From the NCBI GenBank assembly GCA_019973155.2, contig BPQB01000049.1, positions 62,001-126,000 of the forward strand: a DNA stretch of 64,000 bases, given 5' to 3'. The notes beneath the pieces were generated by a model. It searched no databases. It saw only the letters and a list, made by a program, of their open reading frames with translations, and was not told the DNA's origin. A program made the position numbers and the translations under genes. This document shows positions 1-12,027 of the stretch, in pieces; the first letter of the stretch is position 1; each line of letters opens with the position of its first letter. Source of the stretch: Phanerochaete sordida (lineage: Eukaryota; Basidiomycota; Agaricomycetes; Polyporales; Phanerochaetaceae).

Positions 1-3000
1 ACGAGTGCGTTCCGTGTCAAAGCAGCTGCGCAAAACCTCGTCATCGAGTACAGGGCGTCCGCCGTTGACTTCGTCGGCACATCCCTGATTAAGCCACCCG
101 TGGGGCCCAAGGGGTCGCTCGATGTCTCCACGAACCACTCCCTTGTATTTCGAGAGGCTCGTTTGCAGGGGTATTCGCTCGCAGATATGTCAAGTCCCGA
201 GGAATCTGCCGTCCTCGCCGCTCTAGTCTTCTCAGGTGGGAAGCTCAACGTTCTTGCGCGCTACCAGAGCGATTCAAGGCCTGTCATTCAAGTTGTCGTC
301 GGCCTGGACAGTCTCTACCTGAACGTTCCGCGGAGCGCTATTCGTCTCTACCGGTGGGCTCAGGAGTGGAGGGCAGACTACTTGCCTGGCCTGGAAGAGA
401 CATTCCGTGCGCTCTTGGCGGAGCTAAAGCCCGATTCGAGATCTAGCACTCCAATCGCCACAGTTCCCGTCCAGCCCGGACTACCGATTGCGGCCTGGAT
501 ACCTCGCAACGTCGACGTCACCCTCAAGTCCTTTAGGGTGTCGCTACAGGTGATGCGTGGAACATGGGTGGCTTGGGAAGTCGCCAACATCATGGCCTAC
601 ATGGTCGGTACTGCATCTTCCCGTGGCACCAAGCGTCGAAATTTTGGCATGCAAATTGGACGTCAAACCTTCATTATCTCGACGAAAGATAGCACCTCAG
701 AATCTGTCCGCGTCAAAATGCCCCTGCCAACGTTTACAGCCACAGGTCTCTTTGATGGAGCATCTCTCGATTGCATCGTCCTCATCGAGACCTTTACCGT
801 CAACGTGAAGCCCTCACACTGGGACACGCTTCTCACGGTGCAGCAAAAGTTTGGTCAAGACTTCAGCGATTTGGTCTCTTTGATCGAACACAGTCGTCCG
901 AAGCCAGCCGGCGAGAAGACGACTTCAGCGTCCTCGCGACTAAAGTACCATGTGCAAGCCAAGATGAAAGGCTTCTGTGTCGGATTGGAAGGCGCATCAT
1001 CCGCGATTCTACTCGAGTGTGACCGCATCGGTGGCATGCTCTTGCAGAACGGCACCGGGATCAGTGGCACCTTCGACCTCTCCGATCTTGCCTTGTCACT
1101 CGCCCCTCGGACGAGTCCATCCAGCCCGGTTCAATCGTTCGACAGAGGGCGGCGGTCGGCCTTCGTTATCATAGATGTCAACGCTGAGATGGGCAACTCG
1201 AAGGATAGAGGGTGCCAGGTCGTTCACTTGGCGGTCACAAAGATTCATGCAGTCATGCAGCCGAGCTCGATCGGCCAGCTCGGTGATTTTGTCGACCACT
1301 TGCAGGTACGACGCGACACCAATCATGCTGGCTGAGTGAGTCCTAATTTTTCTTGTAGGCCGAGATCTCCATCCGGAGAGAACAGAGGGCACAAGACCTG
1401 GCAGAATTCAAGGAGAAAACGAAGACCCTCTTGCGTAGTCTCGAGCTGACCATGAGCAATCCACAATCGGAGTCGTCTTCATGGATCAACAAATATATCA
1501 TCAACGTCTCGGTCAAGAACGTTGGCGTGGCGTTCCCGTTGACAATTGGCGAAGGCTTCCACGGCTCACGTCCTGTCAAACCTGGCGATGCGGCAGTTCG
1601 CGCGTTCCTATTCTCGATCAAGTCGATCTCCTTCGACACTCATAGAGGCGAAACTGGGCAGGCTTGCATGAAAGGCTTCTCCTTCCAGTTTGTTTCGAGG
1701 TATGCGGGCATACTGGCACTGTCATCACGTTCTAACAGGTTCTCAGGTTCCGCCAGTCCGAGCCTGCGGACTTCTGTGGCGATCGTCACACCACGCGGAA
1801 CAGACTTGTCTACCCCGAGATGACCGCTCAACTGAAGTCAGAGCGAAAGCCAAGTTCTCGAGAGCTCCATATCGCTGCAGATGTTGACGGGTTCAACCTT
1901 GATGTCGATTCTTCTATTCCCGACTACGTTTCCTCCCTGATTGACGTCTATCGCGAGGGCAAGAACCGTGTCGATCGCTTCTCTGGGGCGTCCACTCGCG
2001 TCGTAGCAAAAGAAGAACCGTCTCCGGACACTCCCCGAGCCAGCGAACACGACTATACCAACTTGTTGACGTCCCATGTCTTTATGGCTCTCAGCTTCAA
2101 GAGCGGGAGGGTCCGTATGTTCAGCCATGCTTACAGCCTCTCAAGCCGGCCGCGATTGATATCTACACACTCTCCGGAGCTGCTTGACAGACAGCTCGGG
2201 GAGCTCGGCGCCGAGGTGTTCAAATTGCCAGGGGTATCCGTCTGGGGCGAGTACCGCGCTACTCCTGCTCTGTCCAAGATGAGCCGCAAGCAAGGTCCGA
2301 TAGAGCCTTCCACGCTGATCTTCAAGAGTACGGTTCATTCAAGCCAGAATACGCTGCGACCTACTCTTCTTCCTTTCCTCACGGAGGTCATGAATCACGT
2401 GGAAAGCCGAATGAAGAAGACCAATCTTCAAGACATGCACCGTTTACCCATCGCGAGTTCTCCAGCAACACCCTTCAAACAGCTTGACCATCTACCGATG
2501 CCCGTCGAAACTGCGTCAAGTATGCAGATTAGCCTTAGTCTGCGCATTGACCAATCCCGGCTCGAGCTGACTTGCCAGCCGGATGTCAACGTCATCGCTG
2601 GTCTACACTGGGACAGTGGAGGTTTTGTCGTCAATATCTCTCCTGGAGCACATCGAGTAACCTTCAGTGGTAACGTCGGCGGCTTGACCATCGGTCTCAA
2701 GCATGGATTCCTCAGCGAAGACTGCGTCAGCCTGCATGCTCGAAACCTGGTCTTCTCCGTCGATTTCTCGAAGGCAAGAGGAACGTCAATGAGCTCAGTC
2801 TCGGTTGTATGCGATACCGAGTTCTCCGGGGGAGTTCGCTTCTCACGTCTTCAAGATGTTCTCTGTTTCAAGGCGGTATGGCTAGATCGAATCCCTGTCC
2901 TCAACGTTCCTCCGGCAACCCCTGCGACTATGCACTCAAGGACACCCAGCCAGCAGACGCCTAGCATATCCCTGCCTTCTCAACGGCAAGAGTTGACAAC

Positions 3001-4844
3001 AGCGTTACTTTTGCGTCTCCGGAAAGTGTCTCTGGATATCGACTTGGGGCAGTCAATCACGTCCACGCAGCTGAATGTGCATGACGCTGTCCTACGGACG
3101 AAGGTGACGGATGTATCCTCGGAGGTATCGCTGTCGGTCAGCGAGCTATACGCGCGTGCCACTGGGAATCTGTCAGGTCGCTTGGCAGTACCCAACTTCT
3201 TGTTCCAGACTGCTCGCAAGAAGGAGCGGGATGCCTTCAGGTCAAGCAAGAGCAATATGCTCGACTTGCAGATGACAAGTGGACCTTTGGACATCGAGCT
3301 CGAGTCAGAGTACCAACGGTTGTTGTGGTACAGGCGCGTACCATCTCAACGAGTTATTTCACTATGATGCTGATCCAGGCTTCAGAGCTGAACCGCTCAT
3401 CATTCGCATCTACGACGACTGGTCTCGATTCTCAGCATCTGTCCAGCCCCAAGATCGACAGATCCAGCTCACCTTTACTGTAAGCGGATCAGACGTGACT
3501 GCCATCATGAACGTCGGGACCATCCCGAAGCTCGTATCCTATGCAAATAAGTTCAAGGCCACGTTGGATGCGCAGAAGGAGGGAGCGAGCCGCGAATCAC
3601 TCGCTTTCCGACAGTCGAACCCTGCCAAGCCGGAGAACCCTCTCTCGGACGTGGCCAACGCCATGCTCCTCTCCGCCAGGGCGAAGTTAACAGAAACCGA
3701 GCCGGGATTGGCGTGCGGCATTGGGCAAGGACTCATTCTGAAGCTACACACCTTGAAGCTTGTCATCTTCCCAAGAAGCATGCGGGATCCCGAGCTAGCT
3801 CAGTTCATTGGCACCAATGTCCATGCCCGCTTGGACCGCGTAGTCGTCTCCGAATGCGTTCCGCCCAAGCGCGAGCTGCACCTTGCGTTCTCGTCTATCT
3901 CCATCTCGAAGCTGTCTCACCTGAACTTGAGCCTTGTTTCGAAGGAAGAACCCGATCTCGATACGGTCCGCTGGCTCAGCCTCCTCACGAAGAACGCCTC
4001 GGAAGCAATCATCTTCACGCTCCCTTCCATGCAAATGCGTATGTACAGCGAAGAGTCGCTTGAGGACGTCAGCCGCATCCTGCTGTACGACTTCAGCTCA
4101 AAGTTCGCGAAGAAGGAGAACATGAGGGACGAGGACATCTACATCACGCTCAACATGGCGCTGTACGCGTGGCTGACGATCCTCCGCAAGACCTTCGCGC
4201 GCGAGATGGAGCAAGTGCAGGCTTCCGCCGAGGTCCGCGCTCCGCAGGTCGGGCTCGCGCAGCCATCTGCGCTCCGACGAAGCAAGCTGCCCGAACCACT
4301 CATCATCGTTCCCGAGCGCGAGGGCTCCGGGTCTGGTACGCATCTGGATGACCTGGCGCAGTCGCCGAGACGCGCAGGGCTCCCGCATACGAAGTCGACA
4401 CCTGCGCGGTTCCCACTGATGTCGCCGACGGCCCCGGAGTGGACGGTCGCGTCGCCTACGCCAATGTCGCCGGTCTCCAAGAACTCGGATTCGTCGCAAG
4501 GCGGCCCGGCTCGCAATGGGACGCTGCTCACGAGCAGTCCCGTGGAAGAAGGCAGTTCCCGCGCGCCATCGCCAGGGCTCCCAGCGAGCAAGAAGACGAT
4601 GGGCATCGTCTACCGACCGCGTTCGCGAAGGATCGAGCGGCTTACCATGCGCCAGCTTGGAGAGGCCACGCCCGACGTCATGCACCCGTTCTTCATGAAG
4701 ACCGCGGGCTTCAGCTTGGAAGATTCGCTACCGCAATATGTGCACGAGTACGCCACCATGCCGACGGAGGAGATCATGAAGGCGCTTCTGAAGCTATACA
4801 GCAAGCAGTTGCGGGCGGACACTGTCGTGGAACCTAATACTTAG
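1..4844 (+). CDS. CSF1: Csf1/BLTP1-family bridge-like lipid transfer protein, 3' part
   Basis: Family role: very large rod-like proteins at membrane contact sites that carry lipids in bulk; yeast Csf1 is linked to cold fermentation and GPI-lipid supply. Exons read as 1-1305, 1359-1699 and 1747-4844, joined in frame by GT..AG introns of 53 and 47 nt. About 1,580 residues are visible and the 5' part lies outside the window. The recognisable C-terminal block includes YDADPGF (near 3365) and the closing LPQYVHEYATMPTEE segment typical of Csf1 C-termini, followed by LYSKQL. A low-complexity Ser/Pro stretch lies at 4260-4600. The frame shifts by one base near 3329-3339, where LLWYR in one frame is followed by YHLNELFHYDADPGF in another; no credible intron lies between. 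It could be a sequence error or a real lesion. The stop is 111 nt from the convergent YIP1 stop. Confidence 0.85.
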
Positions 4845-4955
4845 AGGACAGTAGATAGTTTGTCAGATTATTCACGCGTGATGAGAAATAAATATGCACG
4901 GCAAAAGTCACATGGAGGAGTCTAGTGAGGACATAAAACAAGGTGTTTTGTCCGC

Positions 4956-5920
4956 TTATCTTGCCGTGTGCGATCCTACGTTGAAGACACTGAGCAAGGC
5001 GAAGCAGCCGTAGAGGAGTCCGACAGGGTAGGCTACCAGTAGCCTCTGCTCGGACATGCGCAGGACAGCGACGAAGATGTTCGAAGCTGACCATGTGCAC
5101 CACAGAACAGACAGAGTAGAGAGCAGGTAGCCCAGCATGCCGCTGTAAACTTATAATCAGAAAGAGTACTGACACATGAATCTGGACCACGTACTCCAGA
5201 GTGACCATGACGCTGAGTGCACTAACGCTAACCATTGGTAGTAGGCAGTATCCAAGGACCGACACGACGCGATATGCATCAATCCCTTGCTCTGACATGA
5301 GGTTGAGGAGCGTGTATATGGACGCGGAGCCAAGGAGGCCGACGCCGTAGATGTACCCAAACTGCGGCTTGCCCGACTACGGAGAATATAAGCACGCAGC
5401 GCACATATTGCGATACCCACTATAGGACTCACAAAGAGTAGGAATATTCCGAAGCAGATGATGAAGAGGAGGGGACCCGCCAGGTCTGCATCATCCATAA
5501 TACGCTCATCGACGCGTTGGAGTGGGTTCAGGACGGTCAAGGACTTGGCACGGATGTGATAGAAGTTGATACCAAGCTCTGTCAGTGGTCAGTGTCCGAG
5601 GCTACACATACCATTGCGTCACAAGACATACCTTCCAGCAGTGGTGGTTCTCCCTCGAGTCCGCCAGTCCCGAACGCGGTCCACCACCCTCCGGTCTGCA
5701 TGTTCCCGCCGTATCCTGGCGGAACACCTCCCTGCTGCTGGATGGAGCCCTGGACGGACGGGTTGTCGAGGCTCGAACGCGAGCCCGGGTAGAAGGTGCT
5801 GCCCACGGGGCTCGGCGCGTAGAACTGCAATGGCACGCCTGGCTGCGCCATGCCGGCCTGTCCGTAGTACTGGCTTTGCGACGCGCCTGCGCCGTACGCG
5901 CTATTTCCCTCCTGCCACAT
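4956..5920 (-). CDS. YIP1: YIP1-family Golgi membrane protein (Yip1/YIPF5)
   Basis: Yip1 binds Rab/Ypt GTPases and supports COPII vesicle formation and ER-to-Golgi traffic. Four exons, 5920-5632, 5578-5433, 5376-5195 and 5142-4956, give 804 nt and 267 residues. The N-terminal third is a cytosolic Gln/Gly/Tyr-rich tail. The conserved core follows: GEPPLLEELGINF, KSLTVLNPL and DERIMDDADLAGPL, the Yip1 signature, then about five membrane segments including SGKPQFGYIYG and LLVAYPVGLLYGCFALLSVF. Length and motif order match full-length Yip1 orthologues, so the gene looks intact. It is convergent with the Csf1 gene and divergent from NSA2, with only 184 nt between start codons. Confidence 0.93.
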
Positions 5921-6104
5921 AGTCTTTCGGGAGTCGAGTACAAGCGAGAGAAGGACGAGAGAGTGAGAGGGCGAGCTGCGGCGAGACTGTCGTGTTCAGG
6001 GCTACGTGGGTGACGGGAGTGCGGGCGTCTAGGCGCCCAGCCCGAAATGTAGCAGGCGGCGCCAATTTGATCGAATTCGACTTGCCTCTTTTCCTTCGGC
6101 CACC
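5921..6104. promoter_or_regulatory. Divergent YIP1/NSA2 promoter interval
   Basis: The 184 nt separate the YIP1 start codon (minus) from the NSA2 start codon (plus), so both promoters and 5' leaders must be in or overlap this interval. I see no clear TATA box. The NSA2 ATG sits in a good context (CACCATGG). Regulation by a shared short promoter is inference from spacing only. Confidence 0.5.
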
Positions 6105-7104
6105 ATGGTCAGTCCCCTCGCTTTGCATCTGCTTCTGTGTTTCGCTGACGATACTCCGCGTCAAACAGCCTCAGAACGAGTATATTGAGGAGCATATCAA
6201 GCGACATGGTCGCCGGTTAGATTACTACGAGCGCAAGTGAGTCGCATGTCCTGCTTTGGCGGAGATCGGCCCCATTAACTTGTCTATAGACGAAAGCGCG
6301 AGGCTCGTGAGGCGCACAAGTCTTCTGCCGTCGCTCAAAAGGCATTCGGTCTCAAGGCCAAGATCCTCCACGCCAAGCGACATGCCGAGAAGGTGCAGCT
6401 CAAGAAGACACTGAAGGCACACGACGAGCGGAATGTCAAGCAGAAGGACAATGCCGCCGTGCCCGAGGGTGCTCTTCCCACGTACCTGCTGGACAGGGAG
6501 GGTCAGAAGGATGCCAAGGCGCTCTCCACTGCCATCAAGGAGAAGCGGAAAGACAAGGCTGCGAAGTTTGCTGTGCCGCTGCCGAAGGTCAGAGGTATCG
6601 CGGAGGACGAGATGTTCAAGGTCATGAGGACGGGAAAGAGCAAGAAGAAGGCATGGAAACGGATGGTGACAAAGGCGACGTTCGTTGGGGAGGGCTTCAC
6701 CCGGAAACCGGTGAAGATGGAGAGGTTCATCCGGCCTATGGCTCTGCGTTACAAGAAGGCGAATGTCACGCATCGTACGTTCTCTCTGCACATGCTACGC
6801 TGTTGTGTATTCATCTCCTTCTAGCCGACCTCAAAGCGACGTTCCAGTTGCAGATTCTCGGTGTGAAGAAGAACCCACAGTCACCAATGTACACCCAGCT
6901 TGGTGTACTCACGAAGGGTACTATCATCGAGGTCAACGTCTCCGAGTTGGGCATGGTCACTGCTGGCGGAAAGGTCGTCTTCGGAAAGTACGCCCAAATC
7001 ACCAACAACCCCGAAAACGACGGATGCATCAACGCTGTTCTTCGTAAGTCTTGTTTCCCTGTGATTATTCGTCATCTAACTAGCTCTGCCCTGCAGTGGT
7101 CTAA
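6105..7104 (+). CDS. NSA2: Ribosome biogenesis protein NSA2
   Basis: NSA2 is a nucleolar assembly factor of pre-60S particles required for 27S pre-rRNA processing. Exons are 6105-6107, 6169-6236, 6290-6774, 6825-7043 and 7097-7104, totalling 783 nt and 260 residues, the standard NSA2 length. The protein begins [20 protein letters not shown] and contains [17 protein letters not shown] and the C-terminal S8e-like part with [14 protein letters not shown] at the end. Two structural oddities: the first coding exon is only the ATG itself, and the last contributes 8 nt. Both junctions are needed to reproduce the invariant termini. It is divergent from YIP1 and lies upstream of the PRKRIP1-like gene on the same strand. 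Confidence 0.95.
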
Positions 7105-7336
7105 TCTCCTCATATTCATATCATCCTCGGCTTTCTTCGCATATGTATCTTAGCTTGCATGTAACTCTTATAGTCACGTAGTACGGACAGGTATAGATTT
7201 CTCTAGACGCCCATTAACAGAACTGAGGCGTCTACGATTGCACCTGCTTTCCTCTGGACCTCGACCAGTACTCTCCTCATATCCGTCCTTCTTGACCACA
7301 GAATCGTGTGGTACTCACTTGCAGAGGCTAAACATC

Positions 7337-8055
7337 ATGTCTGCGTCACCCGCACCTCCATCAGGCTCTGCAACGCCCCCAATAAACCGCCATGCACTCT
7401 CGGCAGTCGAGAAACAGAAGCAGCAGCTCGAGAAGCTGCTCAAAGACCCGACCAAGCCTGCGTACATCCCGCCTCCGCCGTCCGAGAAGACGATACGGCC
7501 AGCGCGCGAGATGATGAAGAACGTACAGGGCTCGAGTGCGGGTGCAGGCTCCGGCGAGTTCCATGTGTACAAGGCGAGCCGGCGGCGCGAGTACGAGCGG
7601 CTGAAGCTCATGGACGAGGACGCGAAGAAGGTGCGTCCTTCATTGCTTGAGCTCATTTAGTGCTGCTGACGCGTGCGTACGCGCTGCAGGAGGCTGAGCA
7701 AGCCGAGTTCGAGCGCAAGCGGCAGGAGTGGGAGCAGAAGACGGAGGAGAAGACAGCGAAGAATCGCGCGCGGCGGCAGAAGAAGAAGGAGCGGGCGAAG
7801 GGCAAGGGCCCCGAGCACGACCGCTCTGGTCGCGCTGAGTCGGGCGACGCGGGCGCGTCAGAGGCGCCGCTGAAGAAACGGCGGCTCGTAAATGGGCAGG
7901 AGCTCGTGTTCCGACGACCCGGTGAGGAGAGCGACGAAGACGAGGACGTTGGGCCATTGCAGGACTCTGTGTTTGCACGCGAGTCAGTACAGGAGCAGCA
8001 GTCTGCGGTGCCTGTGGTGGATGCGCAACGGATAATCATACATGAAGAGGATTGA
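7337..8055 (+). CDS. PRKRIP1-like (DUF1168) nuclear protein
   Basis: The mammalian relative PRKRIP1 is a double-stranded-RNA-associated nuclear protein found in spliceosomes. Two exons, 7337-7630 and 7690-8055, encode 219 residues. The family hallmark GSSAGAGSGEFHVY is present at about residues 70-83, followed by RRREYERLKLMDEDAKK. A long charged helix rich in E/K/R continues through the second exon (ERKRQEWEQKTEEK, NRARRQKKKERAK) and is probably a coiled coil with nuclear localisation signals; the tail is acidic. I chose the ATG at 7337 (MSASPAPP) because upstream in-frame sequence looks like 5' leader. Fungal function is inferred from the family only. Confidence 0.88.
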
Positions 8056-9005
8056 GCATTGGTGTGTGTACCATCTGTATTCTACCGGTTTTGTTGCCCT
8101 ACTACTTCGGAATGTTTTGCATAAATTTCAGCACCAACGACATTGAGCCTAATGCCTGTCATGCGACGGTACAGGAATGTGCTGTATGTGAACATGCTGA
8201 CCGCGAAACCCTGATTCCGCACCAGGGACTTTGGGGCAGACCACATTTCCATCGCCAAACGTAGGCCCGTTGTGAGCCCGTTGCTAGCTTACAGCTTAAA
8301 GAACTTCATTCCTATATCCAAGGGTCATGAACAGATACGATTGGCGGTAGCTAGACGAGGGAATGTCTATTAAATTGACCGGTCAACGTAACATGCAGTA
8401 CGACTTCCTGAATGCCCCTGGTCTTCGCACCCGGGCCTGCGGCAAGAATACCTTAGTATGTAGTGACACGTTTACCTTCGTGTTCTGGTCATCTTGCACT
8501 CCACTGAGTTGTGCACTATGTATGTGGACGTCCATGTTTTCTACACCACGTTTCGCGGCCAGACAAAGTCAAACGGAGGCCAACAACTTACCAACAACGC
8601 TAAATCTGAGATCCGGAAGATATCATGGACCAAAGAGGAAGGTGCTCAAGAACGCCCAGCGAGGCGCCTTGAAATGCTCCCGTTTCCGCGATTTTCTCCA
8701 CGTAATCTTGTCGCGCAGATGGCCCGTAGCAGATCGAATTGGCACAGCGTAAAATATTAGGAAATATTCTGCAGGCTTTTGCATTCCCACGCCGCTCGGG
8801 ACGCTTCCCTCAGCCACAAAGGCCAACACGTCACGGTGTGTGACTGGGAATTGGCCCAAAGTGGCCGAATAGCGTCACGTATCGTGTCGTCACGGCCTCT
8901 CTTGGGCCTTATTCCCTGCACCCACACGAGGTCAACACACAGGTAACGATCCAGCGGTGACTATTCCCGCAACGCGCCCTCACAAAATACAGCACGCGCT
9001 ACAGG
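8056..9005. other. Intergenic, no gene seen
   Basis: About 950 nt between the PRKRIP1-like stop and the HDA1 start. Short open frames on both strands show no family resemblance. It must hold the 3' end of the former gene and the promoter of the latter. Confidence 0.5.
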
Positions 9006-11875
9006 ATGGACGTGGACCTGCCGAGCGTGAAACCAGCGTCGGCGACGCACAGGCGGGCCAAGGCAATGGTCTCGGAGCGGCGCGCGTCCTCGCTGCCACC
9101 CAAGAACCCGCGCCCGATAACCCCAACCGTGGGCTACGTTTACGACTCACGCATGATGGGCCACAGCTGCATCAGCGGCCATCCGGAGCAGCCGGAGCGC
9201 ATCAAGCGCATCCACGACGCGTTCCGCGACGCGGGCCTCATCGCCAAGATGAAGAAGCTCGCCATCCGCGAGGCCGAGCGCGACGAGGTCCTCCTCGTCC
9301 ACAGTGAAACACTGTGGGACAAGGTCATGGCCATTGGCGGTTGGTGGCTCTCACCTATTTTTGTTGGAGTTGCGCTAACCCATCGCTGGTACCAGACATG
9401 ACTACGCAGGACATTGTAGACTCAGAGCAGTACTACCAGGAGCTGTCTCTGTATGTCAGCCAGAGTACCCCGGAGGCTGCAAGACTTAGCTGCGGAGGTG
9501 TCATCGAGGCGGCTGCCGCTATTGCCCGTGGGGAGGTCGAGAAGGCCTTCGCCATTGTGCGGCCACCGGGCCACCATTCTGAGCCCGACGAGCACATGGG
9601 CTTCTGTTTCTTTAATAATGTTGCAGTGGCGATCAAAGTGATACAGACATGGTCACCCTTCAAGAAGATCATGATCCTAGATTGGTAAGCCTCCACATTA
9701 TTGACCGGTTGTACATGCAATAACAGCAGCTCGGGACTGCAGGGATGTTCATCACGGTAGGTTGCTTGGGTTTTAGTGGCGTACCGAACTAAAATACATG
9801 GACGCGCAGGTAACGGGACACAGAAGGCGTTCTACGATGATCCCAACGTGCTCTATGTCTCTCTCCATCGCTACGAGAACGGCACCTACTACCCTAATGG
9901 GCCTTTCGGGAGCCTTCTCTCGGTTGGAGATGGTCCAGGTGTCGGCTAGTAAGTGACAAGAAATGATATCCCCCCAGTGACTTATGTCTTACAGCTCCGT
10001 GAATATCCCGTGGCCTTCAAAGGGCATGGGCGATGCTGATTACATCTACGCCTTCCAAAGGATCGTGATGCCCATCGCTATGGAGTTCGCACCAGATCTC
10101 GTCATCAGTAGGTGCCCACAGCACTGGCATATCTAGATACTTGACCACGTCATATAGTATCGGCTGGTTTCGACGCCGCGAAAGGCGACGACCTCGGAGA
10201 ATGCGAGGTGACACCAGCTGGCTACGCACACATGACACACATGCTTTCAGGCCTCGCGGGGGGCAAAATGTTGGTCGCACTTGAGGTATGGTGGCCGAGT
10301 CCTTCGTGGTACATCAGCCTCACACGTTGGTCGTTCAGGGCGGGTACTGTCTCGACGCGATCTCGACCTCTGCGACGGCCGTTGCCCGGATCTTGGTCGG
10401 CGAGGCGCCACCGGAGCTGCCGTCTATGGTCGCGTCGGACATCGCAACAGAGACCGTCTACCAGGTGGCAGTGGAACAGAGCAAGTACTGGAGATGCATG
10501 AATCCCAAGGCCGTCGAGCCGCAAGAGGGTACGTCCGCTCTGCTAAGCAATGAGCTGTCTCTCAACAATGTCCACAGAATTGCAGGAATTAGCGGTCTCA
10601 ATACCAGGTCATAGCACCCGCATTTTGACGAATCGTCCGTTGTCTGACGGAGGAATACAGAGCTACTCAAGGCGCACCGTCAGAACTACCTGTTTAAAGC
10701 CCATGGCATGCTTCAGGTGCCGTTCGTTAACCAGGAGCTGACGGACCGCTTCTTCTCACAAGTCACCTGCACGTAAGTCAGATCGTTCCGGTACATCTGC
10801 CTTGTTGACAAGTCTTCTGCAGGCCGGATATCATGGACAACGACACGATGGTGGTGTTCGTGCATGAATTGTAAGCAAAGCAGCCCGGTGCAGCAGCCGC
10901 TCTCTGAACCAACTTCGTAGCGGTAACATGCGGATAGAACTAGAGTCTGTCTTGATGTGCAACCCGCATGAAGAGCATTCATACATGGTTAGCCCCCTCG
11001 ACGTGCTTCTTCTGCCCTTTGGATGACTCATACAACGTCCTGCCAGGTCGACTTCAGCAAGCAGCTGATAGAGAGCGTAGTCGGTGCTGGGCACGCGCTT
11101 CTGGACGTCAACTTGTTCCCCAAGCCTGTCACGCAGCAGACGAGAAGGGTCAGTCGCCGCCTTGATACGTAAGCTGACCGCTGACCGCCTGCGCAGCGTC
11201 ATCGTGACGGTGTCAAAGAAGACTGGTCAATGGACGTAATGACATATCTGTGGGACAACTACATCCAGTGCGTGCCCCCTCTAGCACGTTTGGCCAACTT
11301 GTGCTGATACCTGTATAGATTGACGAGCGCACGCAAGGTTGCTCTGATTGGCCATGGCCCCGGCTGTGCCGGGATCATCGACCTTCTCCAGAACCGCGGT
11401 TGGTGTTTACTGCAGCTCATTTACAACATCGGATCTCACCGCGCACGTTAGCTGCTAACTGCATACAGCATGTGCAGGCTGTCGTACAGGTTGTGGGGAG
11501 CTACACAGTGCCCGGCGTGCCGAGGGACCTGCCCGAGCTATCCAAATGGTACTCTACGGTGAGTACGTCCGCTCTCCTGCTGCCAATCTGCTAAATGCGC
11601 GGTGAAGCACTCCATGGTTGTCCTGCCGAAGACACACAGGGCAATCCAGGATCAACAGAAGTTCACCAAGCGGCACGGCAAGCTCGTCATTTCAGGTACG
11701 TCCTGGCCCTGCACGCCCCGTACGGAATTAGCTGACAGACGCGACAGAGGAGACGAAGCCCATCATGCTCATCACGAGGCACCTGCGCACCATCATGCAC
11801 TTCGTGCAGAAGCGGCTAGGCAAGCCCGAGCCCGCGGACAAGGAGAACGCAGAGAACCAAGTCAACGGTGCATAG
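9006..11875 (+). CDS. HDA1: Class II histone deacetylase, Hda1/Clr3 type, with Arb2 domain
   Basis: Removes acetyl groups from histone lysines in repressive chromatin. Seventeen exons (9006-9339, 9396-9684, 9743-9756, 9810-9948, 9995-10107, 10158-10285, 10339-10528, 10578-10607, 10661-10772, 10823-10870, 10921-10987, 11047-11148, 11197-11267, 11319-11398, 11452-11558, 11608-11695, 11748-11875) total 2,040 nt, 679 residues. The catalytic domain includes [31 protein letters not shown], the zinc-site [22 protein letters not shown] and GGYCLD. The C-terminal half is an Arb2-like domain ([30 protein letters not shown]). Length and both domains match Hda1 orthologues. Exon 3 is only 14 nt yet encodes the DVHH active-site residues. 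Convergent with the amidohydrolase gene, 152 nt between stops. Confidence 0.93.
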
Positions 11876-12027
11876 CGACCACGCGCCTCCATCTTCCAGC
11901 CGTTGTGCAGTCAGGAGCGAAGCCTGTCCTCTCCGACGTCGGAGTCGCAGGCGACGTTGTATATCTATTCTCCAATTTCATTTCATTCCTTTTCAGCATT
12001 CCGGATATCTGTGGGTATAATTGAATT

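Noticed and set aside
10578..10607. Skipping the 30-nt HDA1 exon
   Set aside because: It would also preserve frame, but including it gives consistent spacing between the deacetylase and Arb2 domains and canonical splice sites.
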